Source: CAG-826 sp964546565
Lineage (GTDB): Bacteria > Bacillota_I > Bacilli_A > RFN20 > CAG-826
Direction of reading: 5' to 3'
NCBI GenBank assembly: GCA_964546565.1
Contig: CAZJKC010000002.1
Coordinates: 1-63,549 of the forward strand
Length of the DNA stretch: 63,549 nucleotides
Made by a program: the position numbers and the translations under genes. Position 1 is the first letter of the stretch. Each line of letters starts with the position of its first letter. Under the pieces are notes generated by a model that worked only from the letters and a program-made list of their open reading frames with translations, did no database searches and was not told where the DNA came from. This document shows positions 26,187 through 35,856 of this stretch, one piece after another.

Positions 26187-27619
26187 TGAATAAAAATTTA
26201 TTACTCTTATCAACTTTATTACTACCTTTATGTGCCCAAAGTAAATCTTCAAGTGCACCCGATAATAGCGTTTTAAACAATGAGATAATCGAGCAATTTA
26301 AAACACAATTAAGTACCAACTTACAATTAACAGCAAATATAACTTTTCATTACGATTCTTATATTTCTGCATTATCAATTGTTGATCAAATCAGCAATGA
26401 TTATCGTACCAATTATCTTGTCTATAATAAACAAATAATTCAAGAATTGTATGTTAAAAAAGACCAAGTAACTGGTAATGCATGTGAACAATACTTAACT
26501 ATTTCTAATACTGTCGAATCACGAAATATTGAAGATACAAGTGGTAACTCGATATTGTTCGACAACGAATACGCTTCCCCTTTTGCGCGTTTAACAAAAA
26601 TTAAAAATGAGAGTTTTAAAAATTACTTTACGATATCCGCAACTGATTCTGGTTATCAATTAGAAGCCACTGACTATGCTTATGGAATCTTAAGTCAACC
26701 ATTATTATCATTCTATTTTGATTACGATATTCTCGTTTGGGACGATAGTTATTCTCGTAGTGTAACTAATCTTATTTTAGAAATTGATAATACTGGATTA
26801 CTCACCAGTTTCTCTTTTGATAAAATCAAAAAAGATATTTATGGTGGTATCAAAGAAACATATGATGTGAAAGTTAATTCACTCGAGGCTATTTCTTTCT
26901 TAACACCGTTAAATTCTTCTCTTTCACAAGAGCAACAAGATTTATTTAGTACAAAAATGGCCTCTTTCCAAGAATTGTTGAATAAAGGTAATTTCTCACA
27001 ACATATTACTATCGCTCCACTTAAGAATAGTAATGAGAGTAATACATACGAATACTACAATTACTATGCTTTTGATGATACATCCTTTATTCCCGCGATG
27101 ATATGTTCAGCCGAACTAATTGATCAATCATATGGTAGAACCTTTATTAGTGTTCTTGATGATGGCGACTCATATGCTTCATTTGGTATCTCTCCTGACG
27201 AAGATTATCACGGATCTATTAGTGATTTTGAAACATACGATTTAACCGCCATTGTACCACAAACAAATGAAATATCCGCTTCTTTATTTAAGTATAATGA
27301 GAGCAATCAACAATACACTTTAAATTTTGATAGCTTTATGTATGATGATACCCATTTCTGCTCTTCTTTATTAATCGCTTTATTTGGAAACGTTGATCCT
27401 TCCGTACATAATCTTGGTCTTTATACTTATGATGGCTATAGTTATTATTTCCGCTCCTTAACACTTGAATTCGATGATAATAATTATTTGTATGGAAGTT
27501 TAACATTCAATTATTATGGAACCCTTTATAAATGTGAATTTGATTTCAGCAATGTCGGTACAACAAACTTACTAACTTTAGAAGATATTGCTGAAGTTGT
27601 TAATTATATTAATAATTAG
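26186..27619 (+). CDS. Lipoprotein, first of three tandem paralogues
   Basis: 477 aa, unknown function. The signal MNKNLLLLSTLLLPLC has lipobox LPLC. The mature part is Asp/Ser/Tyr-rich and probably beta-structured. Near the C-terminus it has VGTTNLLTLEDI, in the place where the next two proteins have GTT-x-IPSW, and shared phrases such as ASPFARL versus VNPFEYI, and LEFDDNN versus LDDGH. It starts inside the stop of the M6-like gene (TAATG), so it is translationally coupled to it. Confidence 0.75.
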   Translation: MNKNLLLLSTLLLPLCAQSKSSSAPDNSVLNNEIIEQFKTQLSTNLQLTANITFHYDSYISALSIVDQISNDYRTNYLVYNKQIIQELYVKKDQVTGNACEQYLTISNTVESRNIEDTSGNSILFDNEYASPFARLTKIKNESFKNYFTISATDSGYQLEATDYAYGILSQPLLSFYFDYDILVWDDSYSRSVTNLILEIDNTGLLTSFSFDKIKKDIYGGIKETYDVKVNSLEAISFLTPLNSSLSQEQQDLFSTKMASFQELLNKGNFSQHITIAPLKNSNESNTYEYYNYYAFDDTSFIPAMICSAELIDQSYGRTFISVLDDGDSYASFGISPDEDYHGSISDFETYDLTAIVPQTNEISASLFKYNESNQQYTLNFDSFMYDDTHFCSSLLIALFGNVDPSVHNLGLYTYDGYSYYFRSLTLEFDDNNYLYGSLTFNYYGTLYKCEFDFSNVGTTNLLTLEDIAEVVNYINN

Positions 27620-27633
27620 GAGGATAGGAATTT

Positions 27634-28872
27634 ATGAAAAAAAGCAATATTCTATTTATTTTATCCTTATTAATGATGACTACATCATGTTCTGAATCTA
27701 CTCCATCTGACCCAAAAGCGTATTTAATCAATAAGATATTGAATAACGCTAGCGTGGAAATAAAAGGTCAAGAAAGTATCTCTTATCCTAGTGATCTTTC
27801 CTTTTTAGATTCTCATACTGTAATTAATCTTAAACGTGATTATCAAACAATTGTCGAAAAAGATGGTAGTAAAACTCCTTTGATGCGTGAAAATAATAAT
27901 GGTTCCTTTACCACATATATGAGAGGTGCTGAAGGACAAGCAATTATTGAAATGCTTAATAGTAAAAATGAAGTAGTATCTGTTGATTATCTAGTAAATG
28001 GTAAATCGGTATTATTTAATGAAATCTTTGTAAATCCTTTTGAATACATTGATACAAGTGATATTACCGATGATTATTATCTTGATAATATGAAAGCTAG
28101 TTATTTAATAGAGAGTTATACTGGATATCAATATGCTGTAAAACAAGCAAAGTTCATTGTCGATAATAATATCGCTAAAGAATTACAAATTGAATTTCAG
28201 GATATTACTTCCTCGATTTACACATCTACTCAAAGCGTCAACATTTCTTCTTCTTTAGAATTATCAATCTCTTTTGATTATAATACACCCTCTATTAATC
28301 ATTTGTCACCACGGCAAAGCAATGACGCTTCGCTTAAAAAAGCCTTTAAAGATACATCTAACTTTACCTTAACATTTGAAAGTACAGCTACAAGTGAAAC
28401 ATGTATTGCTTATTTTACAGAAACCGATGTTTATTTCCATAAAGGTATCGATGTCATAGGATCAAGTGAAACAGATATTTATTATAAAAAACATCAAAAA
28501 GATGATTTGTATGATAAATACATTTATCACGCTAATACGGGGTCATTTATGCTAGAAGATTTTGATATCTCTAAAGATGCATTTTACCCCAGTATCGAAA
28601 ATATCTCTTATGATATTCTCTTAAAAGAAAGCAACAATACTTATTATTTTGATAACGTTACTTCTAAATATGGGCTTGAGGCTTTCATTCTCCCTCTTTA
28701 TAGTGTAAATACCGGTTTAGGCTTAAATGGTACTCTTAAATTAGATGACGGCCATATTAGCCAATTAAATGCCCGATTTAATCAAAATAGTCCCTTTATG
28801 ATTACGCAAAACTACTACCATTATGGGACAACAACTATTCCATCTTGGTTAGATTGCTCAACAATCGCCTAA
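27634..28872 (+). CDS. Lipoprotein, second tandem paralogue
   Basis: 412 aa, unknown function. The signal MKKSNILFILSLLMMTTSC has lipobox TTSC. Shared elements with the neighbours include VNPFEYID in the middle, DVYFHKGIDV near 270 and the C-terminal YHYGTTTIPSWLDC. An AGGAGGAT site lies 7 bp before the ATG and the gap to the preceding stop is 14 bp, so it is in the same transcript. Confidence 0.75.
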   Translation: MKKSNILFILSLLMMTTSCSESTPSDPKAYLINKILNNASVEIKGQESISYPSDLSFLDSHTVINLKRDYQTIVEKDGSKTPLMRENNNGSFTTYMRGAEGQAIIEMLNSKNEVVSVDYLVNGKSVLFNEIFVNPFEYIDTSDITDDYYLDNMKASYLIESYTGYQYAVKQAKFIVDNNIAKELQIEFQDITSSIYTSTQSVNISSSLELSISFDYNTPSINHLSPRQSNDASLKKAFKDTSNFTLTFESTATSETCIAYFTETDVYFHKGIDVIGSSETDIYYKKHQKDDLYDKYIYHANTGSFMLEDFDISKDAFYPSIENISYDILLKESNNTYYFDNVTSKYGLEAFILPLYSVNTGLGLNGTLKLDDGHISQLNARFNQNSPFMITQNYYHYGTTTIPSWLDCSTIA

Positions 28873-28894
28873 TACTAAACAATATAAAACCTAG

Positions 28895-28951
28895 AAAGGA
28901 GAATTATTATTCGTATTATTTATAGGCTTAATCGAATAATATAAACTAAAA
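28895..28951 (+). promoter_or_regulatory. Shine-Dalgarno separated from start codon by a hairpin
   Basis: AAAGGAG (28895-28901) is about 50 nt before the ATG at 28952, far outside normal spacing, and no other site is nearer. Between them lies a 9-bp inverted repeat (28905-28913 with 28933-28941). If folded, the remaining distance from AAAGGAG to ATG is about 13 nt. Confidence 0.5.
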
Positions 28952-30442
28952 ATGAAAAACAAAAAGTTATTACCTTTGTTATTAATTCTATCTTTATCAA
29001 GTTGTCAATCTAACAATGATATAGTAATTGAAGAAATACCGGATATTATTAAAACAGCTGTCAATGCTCTTCGTAATACTACACACCTTGTTAAAACCGA
29101 GCAAACCGTTACCGTTTTACGTTCAGCAAATGGTGAGACTGTCGAAAGTTATGTTCCTGTTGATATTACTCAAGAATACAATAATACTTTTACATATTAT
29201 TATGATGGTAATGAACGAGCATATTCACGAAAGACATCTTCCTTATTTGCGGACTTACATAAAAACGATGATCCTGCCAATAACATTTCTGCTGGTGATA
29301 AAATAGAAAGTACCATCCGGACTTATGATAATCCCGAAGAAATATATTATAAAAATGTCGAAAATGGCACTGTCTATGTCGAAAATATTTCTTATCAAAA
29401 TGAATTATCAACTTCTATCGTCGCTAATTATGATGAAAATTCTGGTATTTATTCACCAATTATTTACGATTTAGAATTTAAAAATCCTTTTGATTTTATT
29501 TCAATGCGTGATATTAAAATTAAAAGCGAAAAAGATTCAACTTTAACTATTATCAATCAAAAAGCTGACTTCCTAGCCGATTGCTATAACACTATCGGAT
29601 TAAACTTTATTACTGATAATACTGTTTATCTTGATGAAAGCAATCGTATTTCCGCAATTGAATTTGTTATCGATGACTTGGTCGGCAATAATTTTATCCG
29701 TCGAAATACTTTTAAAGTTTCTTATGAATATATTTCTCAAGAAATACCTCATTACGAACCTTTTACAAATGACAATCCGAAATTAGCCAAGGCTTTAAAA
29801 ACACTTGATAATCAATACAACTTTACATATATCAAAGAATTTCAAGCTGATGATGATACCGGAGAGTTATATCATCGTATCGAAGGTTACTTCACTAAAG
29901 AAGAAGTTTATTTCCATCATATTGTTAATGGCTCCGATTATGGACTCACTGATTATAATTCCGAGGCTCCTTACACTATTGGAGATTACTATGATTATAA
30001 ATCAAAGCTTGATGATAACAATACCTATACTTGTTATGAATATGTTCCAAATGGTGTCGAGTTCAAATGGGGCGTTGTTAAAGTTAGCGGTTCTTCAGAT
30101 TATATAATTGATAGTTTTGAAGGAATTGGACCATCATTTGCTCAACTAGATGCCGCCATTTTCTCACAAGTCACGGAAAATAAATATGAAATCGAGACCT
30201 TACTTCTTCCATCTATAGGTAAATACTTTGATTTCGGTATGCTTGGTGTCCAATCTAGTGTTTTTGACGGAAATACAACTACATTAAGTATTACTTTAGA
30301 TGATGATGGCAATATTGAAGTCATCGAAGCAAGCTTCATTTTTGAAATGAAAACTTATCGAATTAATTTCTATTTGCGTGATATTGGAACAACGGTTATT
30401 CCTAGCTGGTCAGACGATATTATTCCTGTACCTAGTATTTAA
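28952..30442 (+). CDS. Lipoprotein, third tandem paralogue
   Basis: 496 aa, unknown function. The signal MKNKKLLPLLLILSLSSC has lipobox LSSC. It shares with the preceding gene the mid-protein NPFDFIS, EVYFHHIVNGSDYG, LDDDGNIEVIEASF and the C-terminal DIGTTVIPSW. It is separated from it by 79 bp that contain an unusual leader. Last gene of the cluster, followed by a strong terminator. Likely surface exposed. Confidence 0.75.
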   Translation: MKNKKLLPLLLILSLSSCQSNNDIVIEEIPDIIKTAVNALRNTTHLVKTEQTVTVLRSANGETVESYVPVDITQEYNNTFTYYYDGNERAYSRKTSSLFADLHKNDDPANNISAGDKIESTIRTYDNPEEIYYKNVENGTVYVENISYQNELSTSIVANYDENSGIYSPIIYDLEFKNPFDFISMRDIKIKSEKDSTLTIINQKADFLADCYNTIGLNFITDNTVYLDESNRISAIEFVIDDLVGNNFIRRNTFKVSYEYISQEIPHYEPFTNDNPKLAKALKTLDNQYNFTYIKEFQADDDTGELYHRIEGYFTKEEVYFHHIVNGSDYGLTDYNSEAPYTIGDYYDYKSKLDDNNTYTCYEYVPNGVEFKWGVVKVSGSSDYIIDSFEGIGPSFAQLDAAIFSQVTENKYEIETLLLPSIGKYFDFGMLGVQSSVFDGNTTTLSITLDDDGNIEVIEASFIFEMKTYRINFYLRDIGTTVIPSWSDDIIPVPSI

Positions 30443-30455
30443 TAAATAAAAATAG

Positions 30456-30500
30456 GACTGCTACAAACCTAATAATTAGGAAAAGTAGCAGTCTTTTTTT
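30456..30500 (+). terminator. Terminator of the lipoprotein operon
   Basis: An outer 9-bp stem GACTGCTAC/GTAGCAGTC (30456-30464, 30485-30493) and inner CCTAA/TTAGG hairpin are followed by T7. Confidence 0.88.
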
Positions 30501-30688
30501 AATACAAATTTAAACGCTTATCAAAATAAAATATAAAAATGCACTTTTACTTTCAAAAAAAAGAAATTTACTTTTTCAAATAACGCGTCCTATAAAAAAA
30601 TACATCCTGTTTGATTTTTGATATACGTTATAATATAATTTTTTCGTAGATAATCCTATATTATGGCTCTACAAAAAAGGAGAAAATT

Positions 30689-32803
30689 ATGAATAAAAAA
30701 TGTATTTTAATTGCTGGATGCGCATTAATTATATCTTTTCTTGGGAGTTGCAATAATACTCCATCAAATTCAAATAAACCAAATGTTTCAACTAATAATA
30801 GCGGTAATGTAGATGCAACAAATTCAAGAGGAAAGAATTTAGCAAAATTATTACTTGCTCGAGAAAGGCTTGATTCACAATTATTAAGAAATGATGTAAA
30901 TATTTTTGAAAAAGAGTCTTCTTCAATTGAAAAACATAATAAAAGAATTGATTATTTATTTGGAGAATCAATTGTTGTAGGTGAAAAAATGTATTGGTCT
31001 AATTTTGATGAATACAATAATTCTTTTTCTTATTTTAACAGTATAACTTCGGCAATTATTTATTCTTCCGAAGAAGGAGCAAAACTTATTGATGAAGTTA
31101 AATCAACAATTACTGAACTTGATAAGTGGATCGAATATGAAAAAGATGGTATGTATAATAAATATTATCTTTCTGTTTCTGCAGATACTGATATTTTATA
31201 TAAAGTTAATGATTATGAAATATCTATTTGCAAACATTATATAAATGATATTGGGCAAACAGTATATGAAATTTATTTAGAACAAGAAAATGTAGTTCAA
31301 AGAATGAAATATATTCCTAATATGCGTTATGAATTTTCTGAAAAAATAGATGATGGTCACAATAAACAAGAAAAATATTTCGTTGCTGATTATTCCAAAG
31401 GTTATTGGGAAGTTAGTGAAATTGATCCTATTGATGATAGATATAATATTATGTATTATGTTATGAAAAATGATATATGTTATTCTATTTATAATGATCC
31501 TAATGAAACCATCACAACAATCAATGTTATGAGTGCTGATGTTAAAACTGATATTTTTTCTTATGATTATTTAGAAGATATAACTAATGTTACTATAAAA
31601 TTATCTGGATTTAATGGTATTGATTATATTGAAGCACCTATTAATGATGTAAGATATTTAGATGATACCTCATTAGCGTATACACACTCTCAAAATACAG
31701 CATTAATGTCAAAAAATAATACTTATCTTTATGGTGGTTATAAGTATAATGATATGATAACTGTTTCTTCTATTATGGTTGGAGCAAGTCATGATGGATA
31801 CATTCCAACGCTTCAATTACGTGTTAATTCTAGTGATTCTAATGAAGTTTGGAATGAAGTAGAATCCTTTTTAAATGACAGTGGTTTAGAATGTAAAAGA
31901 GAGCTTAATGTTGTTTTAAATGGTGTTAAAAAGATCGATGTAGATTCGCAAGATATGATCAATTATTATACTGTTAATGGCTATGCATTAAATAATAATG
32001 AATCTGTATCAAAAGCTGTAGATATAGAAAAGAATATTTTTAATACTTTAAAAAATGATTATAATCAAATTAAAGGTGATGATATCGTTTCTTATGAGGA
32101 TATGGTCAAAGTTGATGAAGAATTAAGTTTTCCTTCTCTTGAAAACACGGAAATTGATAACTCTCAAATAGAAAATAAAATAATTAGTATTGATAAAATC
32201 TCTCATACTATTTCTGATAACGTTTTATTAGATGAAAATGAAAATTATCATATTGAAATTGCTCTTGTTAATCAAGAAAATGATTCTGTTTTATCAATTT
32301 ATTCATCAAATGAAATATATAAATATAATAATGAAAGTACATTTACTCTTGAAGCAAATAACATTGAATTTGAAATGCCTAATGTTAGTGAAGGTACATA
32401 TCGAATTATTTCATATATTGCTACAAGTGATGGTATTAGAGTTTCCGATTACAAAGATATTATTTTTTCAAATGTTAATGACAATTTAGATGAAATTGAA
32501 ATTATAAAAGATGAAGAAGGTATAGTTAATATTGAATATGCTAAACCTAATGATTATACAATAACTTATGAAACAGAAACCCAAGTTAATTATCATGAAT
32601 TTTATGATGCAATATGTAAAATGGTATTCGAATATGGATCAATATCTAGTAATATAGAAAAATTAATGGATAATACTTATGTTGAAATGAATAAAAACTC
32701 CTCTATAACAGAAGGTATATATCGAATTGGGTATACCATAAATGATGGTGAAACTGAAACTACAGGATATATATATATCGAATATAACATAATTAATCAG
32801 TAA
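30689..32803 (+). CDS. Large lipoprotein with Ig-like C-terminal region
   Basis: 704 aa, unknown function. The signal has lipobox LGSC (Cys about 21), then a Ser/Asn-rich linker (PSNSNKPNVSTNNSGN) that would span the wall. The mid region is Asp/Tyr-rich. The last 200 residues alternate hydrophobic and polar residues, with segments such as YRIISYIATSDGIRVSDYKD and YRIGYTINDGETETTGYIY that look like two beta-sandwich repeats. It is not similar in ending to the three paralogues upstream and has its own leader with AAGGAG. More AT-rich codon choice than its neighbours. Confidence 0.75.
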   Translation: MNKKCILIAGCALIISFLGSCNNTPSNSNKPNVSTNNSGNVDATNSRGKNLAKLLLARERLDSQLLRNDVNIFEKESSSIEKHNKRIDYLFGESIVVGEKMYWSNFDEYNNSFSYFNSITSAIIYSSEEGAKLIDEVKSTITELDKWIEYEKDGMYNKYYLSVSADTDILYKVNDYEISICKHYINDIGQTVYEIYLEQENVVQRMKYIPNMRYEFSEKIDDGHNKQEKYFVADYSKGYWEVSEIDPIDDRYNIMYYVMKNDICYSIYNDPNETITTINVMSADVKTDIFSYDYLEDITNVTIKLSGFNGIDYIEAPINDVRYLDDTSLAYTHSQNTALMSKNNTYLYGGYKYNDMITVSSIMVGASHDGYIPTLQLRVNSSDSNEVWNEVESFLNDSGLECKRELNVVLNGVKKIDVDSQDMINYYTVNGYALNNNESVSKAVDIEKNIFNTLKNDYNQIKGDDIVSYEDMVKVDEELSFPSLENTEIDNSQIENKIISIDKISHTISDNVLLDENENYHIEIALVNQENDSVLSIYSSNEIYKYNNESTFTLEANNIEFEMPNVSEGTYRIISYIATSDGIRVSDYKDIIFSNVNDNLDEIEIIKDEEGIVNIEYAKPNDYTITYETETQVNYHEFYDAICKMVFEYGSISSNIEKLMDNTYVEMNKNSSITEGIYRIGYTINDGETETTGYIYIEYNIINQ

Positions 32804-32894
32804 GGAAAAAAGATAATCACTTTACTTTTATCACTAACAAGCCCATTAACTGCTAATTATAAATAAGCATATTAAAAAAAGCATTTACATATAT

Positions 32895-34256
32895 TTATAT
32901 TTTCATCAATCCCTGTTCAAGATCTTGTGCAACAAAAGATATAAAATAGAAAGGAATAGTCATGATCCTTTGCTCATGATTATATCCATAATTATTATTA
33001 GACACTTTGATGGCAAATTCAAACTTGTTATGACTTGCAAATTTTAAAAGAGAATTAATCGTCCCTCGTCTTTTCTTGACATCAAGTGGATAAAGTTTAT
33101 TATTTGATTCCACAATAAACTCCAGTTCGGCCGAAGATTTACCTCGCCAATAAAAAAGTTTATGTCCTCTAGCTATTAATTCATTAGCGACAAAGTTTTC
33201 AAAGAAAATACCAGATAAAGTATTTTCATTGTTATTAGCAATAAAAGAAGCTGCATTAATACCACTTTGATATGAAAACATTCCTATATCTCCTAAAAAT
33301 AGGCGGAAATTGCTATTATTATCAGATATTAAAGGCATCGTGATTCTTTCTTTTAATTGAAATGATTGATTGACTATATGAGCTAAAGTAAGCCATTGTA
33401 TAGATGTATAAAAATCTCTTGTTTTACTATTACTTTCAATAAGACTTGGTGAAAAATTTTTTGTTTCTTTATTGAGCTCATTATAGATATTTTGAAATAA
33501 ATTACGCGACCGTAATACCGCTTCTGGGCTGGCCTGATATAAATCCATATCCGAAAGATAATTATCATATAATGCTTTTAATACTTTTCGTGATTCAAAA
33601 AGATTATTACTATTAATAAAAGTTTCAACAACTTCCGGCATACCACCAATAAGTAAATATTTATAAACATATTCGATTGCTAAAGTGTGAATATTAATAT
33701 CGACTGCTTTTTTATCATAAAATGCTCTTTTTAAGGTCTCATACAATGGTTTATTACAATTGAGCAAAAACTCGTCAAATGTCATCGGATAAATGGTTAT
33801 TTGATCAATTTTACCAACAGGAAAAAGAAACTTATTATTACTTACAGCACCACGTTTATGATATTCTCTTTGAAGTTTAATACGAACCATGGAACCAGTT
33901 ACAATAACAGGTATTTCCTGAAAATCTTGGCAAAAGTATTTAAGTGCCGATATAATATTAGGACATTCCTGAACTTCATCAAATATTAAAAGAGTATTTT
34001 TTGTTATTTCACGTCCTTTGAATAAGCTAATATATTCAATAATTTTTTTAGCATTCGCTGTTTTTGAACAAAAATCTCTGATTTCATCTTCTATTTTACA
34101 ATCAATATACAAATAATTATTTTTATAATAGTTATTTGCAAATATATCTTTGATAAGATATGATTTGCCAACTTGTCTAGCACCCCATACAATTAATGGT
34201 TTTCTTTTTTTATTATTATTCCATTCAATTAAACATTCTAAAGCATTTCGTTCCAT
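32895..34256 (-). CDS. AAA-family ATPase with DUF4143-type C-terminal domain
   Basis: 453 aa from the ATG at 34256 with AAAGGAGG upstream; the longer frame from 34316 enters the promoter repeats. Walker A is VWGARQVGKSYL near 23 and Walker B LLIFDEVQECPNI near 88. Then come IVTGSMVRIK and FLFPVGKIDQITIYPMTFDEF. The C-terminal DUF4143-like domain has GGMPEVVETF, then GIFFENFVANELI and FYWRGKSSAELEFIVE near 392, a nuclease-like E-x-D/E pattern often noted in this family. Role not established. Three 33-bp-spaced repeats lie upstream. Confidence 0.9.
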   Translation of the reverse strand: MERNALECLIEWNNNKKRKPLIVWGARQVGKSYLIKDIFANNYYKNNYLYIDCKIEDEIRDFCSKTANAKKIIEYISLFKGREITKNTLLIFDEVQECPNIISALKYFCQDFQEIPVIVTGSMVRIKLQREYHKRGAVSNNKFLFPVGKIDQITIYPMTFDEFLLNCNKPLYETLKRAFYDKKAVDINIHTLAIEYVYKYLLIGGMPEVVETFINSNNLFESRKVLKALYDNYLSDMDLYQASPEAVLRSRNLFQNIYNELNKETKNFSPSLIESNSKTRDFYTSIQWLTLAHIVNQSFQLKERITMPLISDNNSNFRLFLGDIGMFSYQSGINAASFIANNNENTLSGIFFENFVANELIARGHKLFYWRGKSSAELEFIVESNNKLYPLDVKKRRGTINSLLKFASHNKFEFAIKVSNNNYGYNHEQRIMTIPFYFISFVAQDLEQGLMKI

Positions 34257-34295
34257 TATATAAAGCCTCCTTTGTTTTATCAAATATAGTATGTC

Positions 34296-34379
34296 ATTAT
34301 TTGCACCTTTTATCAAGTTAAAAATTATATTATTTGCACTTTTATAACACTTTTTTTACTTATTAATTGCACATTTCAA
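34296..34379 (-). repeat. Three direct repeats with 33-bp period upstream of ATPase
   Basis: ATTATTTGCACCTTTTAT (34296), ATTATTTGCACTTTTATA (34329) and ATTAATTGCACATTTCA (34362) have TTGCAC cores exactly 33 bp apart. On the minus strand the first lies inside a possible promoter (TTGATA at 34311-34316, CATACT at 34288-34293, 17-bp spacing), so the repeats look like an operator array for the ATPase gene at 34256. Confidence 0.75.
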
Positions 34380-34402
34380 TAATTGAATAGTGTACCATTA
34401 GT

Positions 34403-34433
34403 AAAAAAACACCTAGCAGAACGCTAAGTGTTT
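34403..34433 (-). terminator. Terminator of the S10-spc-alpha cluster
   Basis: An 11-bp stem (34407-34417 with 34423-34433, one G-U pair) is followed by T7 on the minus strand. It ends the 29-gene ribosomal cluster after rplQ. Confidence 0.9.
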
Positions 34434-34447
34434 AAGTTTAAATTTAA

Positions 34448-34846
34448 TTATTTAACAAATTCAACGATTGCCATTGGAGCATTGTCACCACGGCGGTTAA
34501 CAAGTTTCAATATACGAGTATAACCACCATTACGGGTAGCATAACGTGGTCCAATTTCAGCAAATAACTTATCAAGAGCATTTTGATTATTACCTGCTTC
34601 AATATCACGTACAACGCTAGCGGCTAAACGACGATGATGTAAATCACCTTTCTTCGCATATGTCACTAAACGATCTGCCATTTTAACAACATCTTTGGCA
34701 ATGCCAAATGTAACTGTAACACGTTCATGAACGATTAATTCACTAACGACATTACGAAGCATATTATTGTATTTGCTCGAGGTATATGCGGCTTTGAAAC
34801 GAACACCGGTTTTACCATGAACATTTTTACGACCTTGTGCTGGCAT
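34448..34846 (-). CDS. rplQ: 50S ribosomal protein L17
   Basis: 132 aa. Large-subunit protein near the exit tunnel. The RNVVSELIVHERVTV and VTYAKKGDLHHRRLAAS segments are characteristic, and YTRILKLVNRRGDNAPMAI ends the protein. Last gene of the alpha operon, 13 bp after rpoA, directly before the terminator. AGGAGG-type site upstream. Confidence 0.98.
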   Translation of the reverse strand: MPAQGRKNVHGKTGVRFKAAYTSSKYNNMLRNVVSELIVHERVTVTFGIAKDVVKMADRLVTYAKKGDLHHRRLAASVVRDIEAGNNQNALDKLFAEIGPRYATRNGGYTRILKLVNRRGDNAPMAIVEFVK

Positions 34847-34859
34847 TTATTCTTTCCTC

Positions 34860-35813
34860 CTATTCGTAATCACGGAAAGATAAACCATAGCTCATAAGTT
34901 TTTCTTTAACTTCTTTTAATGATTTCTTTCCAAGATTACGTACTTTCATCATTTCTTCTTCTGTCTTTTGAGTTAATTCAAGGACAGTTTGAATTCCTGC
35001 TCTTTTCAAACAGTTGAATGAACGAACAGACAACTCGAGTTCTTCAATTGTCATATCTTCAAATTGATTTGGCTCATCTTCGACTTTTTCAGCAATAACA
35101 TCAACATTACGAGCAATTTCGCTAACTTCTTCGAAAAGTTTGAAGTGCTCAATTAAGATTTTTGACGCTAATGCGAGTGCATCTTGAGGAAGCATTGAAC
35201 CATTAGTTTCAATTTCTAAAATCAAACGATCATAACGTGAATCATGACCAACACGAGTTGGTTCAATGAAATAACTCACTTTAGTAATTGGTGAGTAATT
35301 AGAATCGGTAGGAATTGTCCCGATATGTTGTGTTGGTGATTTATTTCCTTCAGCAGTAACATATCCACGGCCATTGCGGGCATAGATTGTCATGTCAAGT
35401 TTGCCACCATCAGCAATATGGGCAATTTCCAATTCAGGATTAATTACTTCGACACCATCAGGAAGATCAAGATCTCCAGCTGTTAAAGTACATGGTCCTT
35501 CAACATTAACACTAATCTTCTTTGCGCTATTATCTTCATCTTCATCAATTTTTAAAACTAAATCTTTTAAGTTAAGAATGATAGTAGTGACATCTTCAAC
35601 TACACCATCTAAGGCACTGAATTCATGACGAGCGCCTTCTACTTTGACTGCATAAACGGATGCCCCTGGTAAAGAAGATAATAAGACTCTACGTAATGCA
35701 TTACCTAAAGTAATACCAAATCCTCTTTCAAGAGGTTCCATAACAAATCTACCAGAATTAGATTTTAAATCATATGTTGCGACTTTAAAAATCGGTTTTT
35801 CAAATTTTCTCAT
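34860..35813 (-). CDS. rpoA: RNA polymerase alpha subunit
   Basis: 317 aa. It assembles RNA polymerase and contacts upstream promoter DNA. The N-terminal dimerisation domain has FVMEPLERGFGITLGNALRRVLLSS, and the C-terminal domain (about 245-317) has the helix-hairpin-helix SVRSFNCLKRAGIQTV and LGKKSLKEVKEKL. Length is normal for Firmicutes. Between rpsK (43 bp) and rplQ, as usual. Confidence 0.98.
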   Translation of the reverse strand: MRKFEKPIFKVATYDLKSNSGRFVMEPLERGFGITLGNALRRVLLSSLPGASVYAVKVEGARHEFSALDGVVEDVTTIILNLKDLVLKIDEDEDNSAKKISVNVEGPCTLTAGDLDLPDGVEVINPELEIAHIADGGKLDMTIYARNGRGYVTAEGNKSPTQHIGTIPTDSNYSPITKVSYFIEPTRVGHDSRYDRLILEIETNGSMLPQDALALASKILIEHFKLFEEVSEIARNVDVIAEKVEDEPNQFEDMTIEELELSVRSFNCLKRAGIQTVLELTQKTEEEMMKVRNLGKKSLKEVKEKLMSYGLSFRDYE

Positions 35814-35856
35814 TGCTTTTCCTCCTTTGCAATCAACTTAGTTATTGAAACAACAA

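Noticed and set aside
34296..34379. Possible CRISPR array
   Set aside because: Only three copies, core of about 12-17 bp, imperfect, no cas genes. Spacing and position fit an operator array better.
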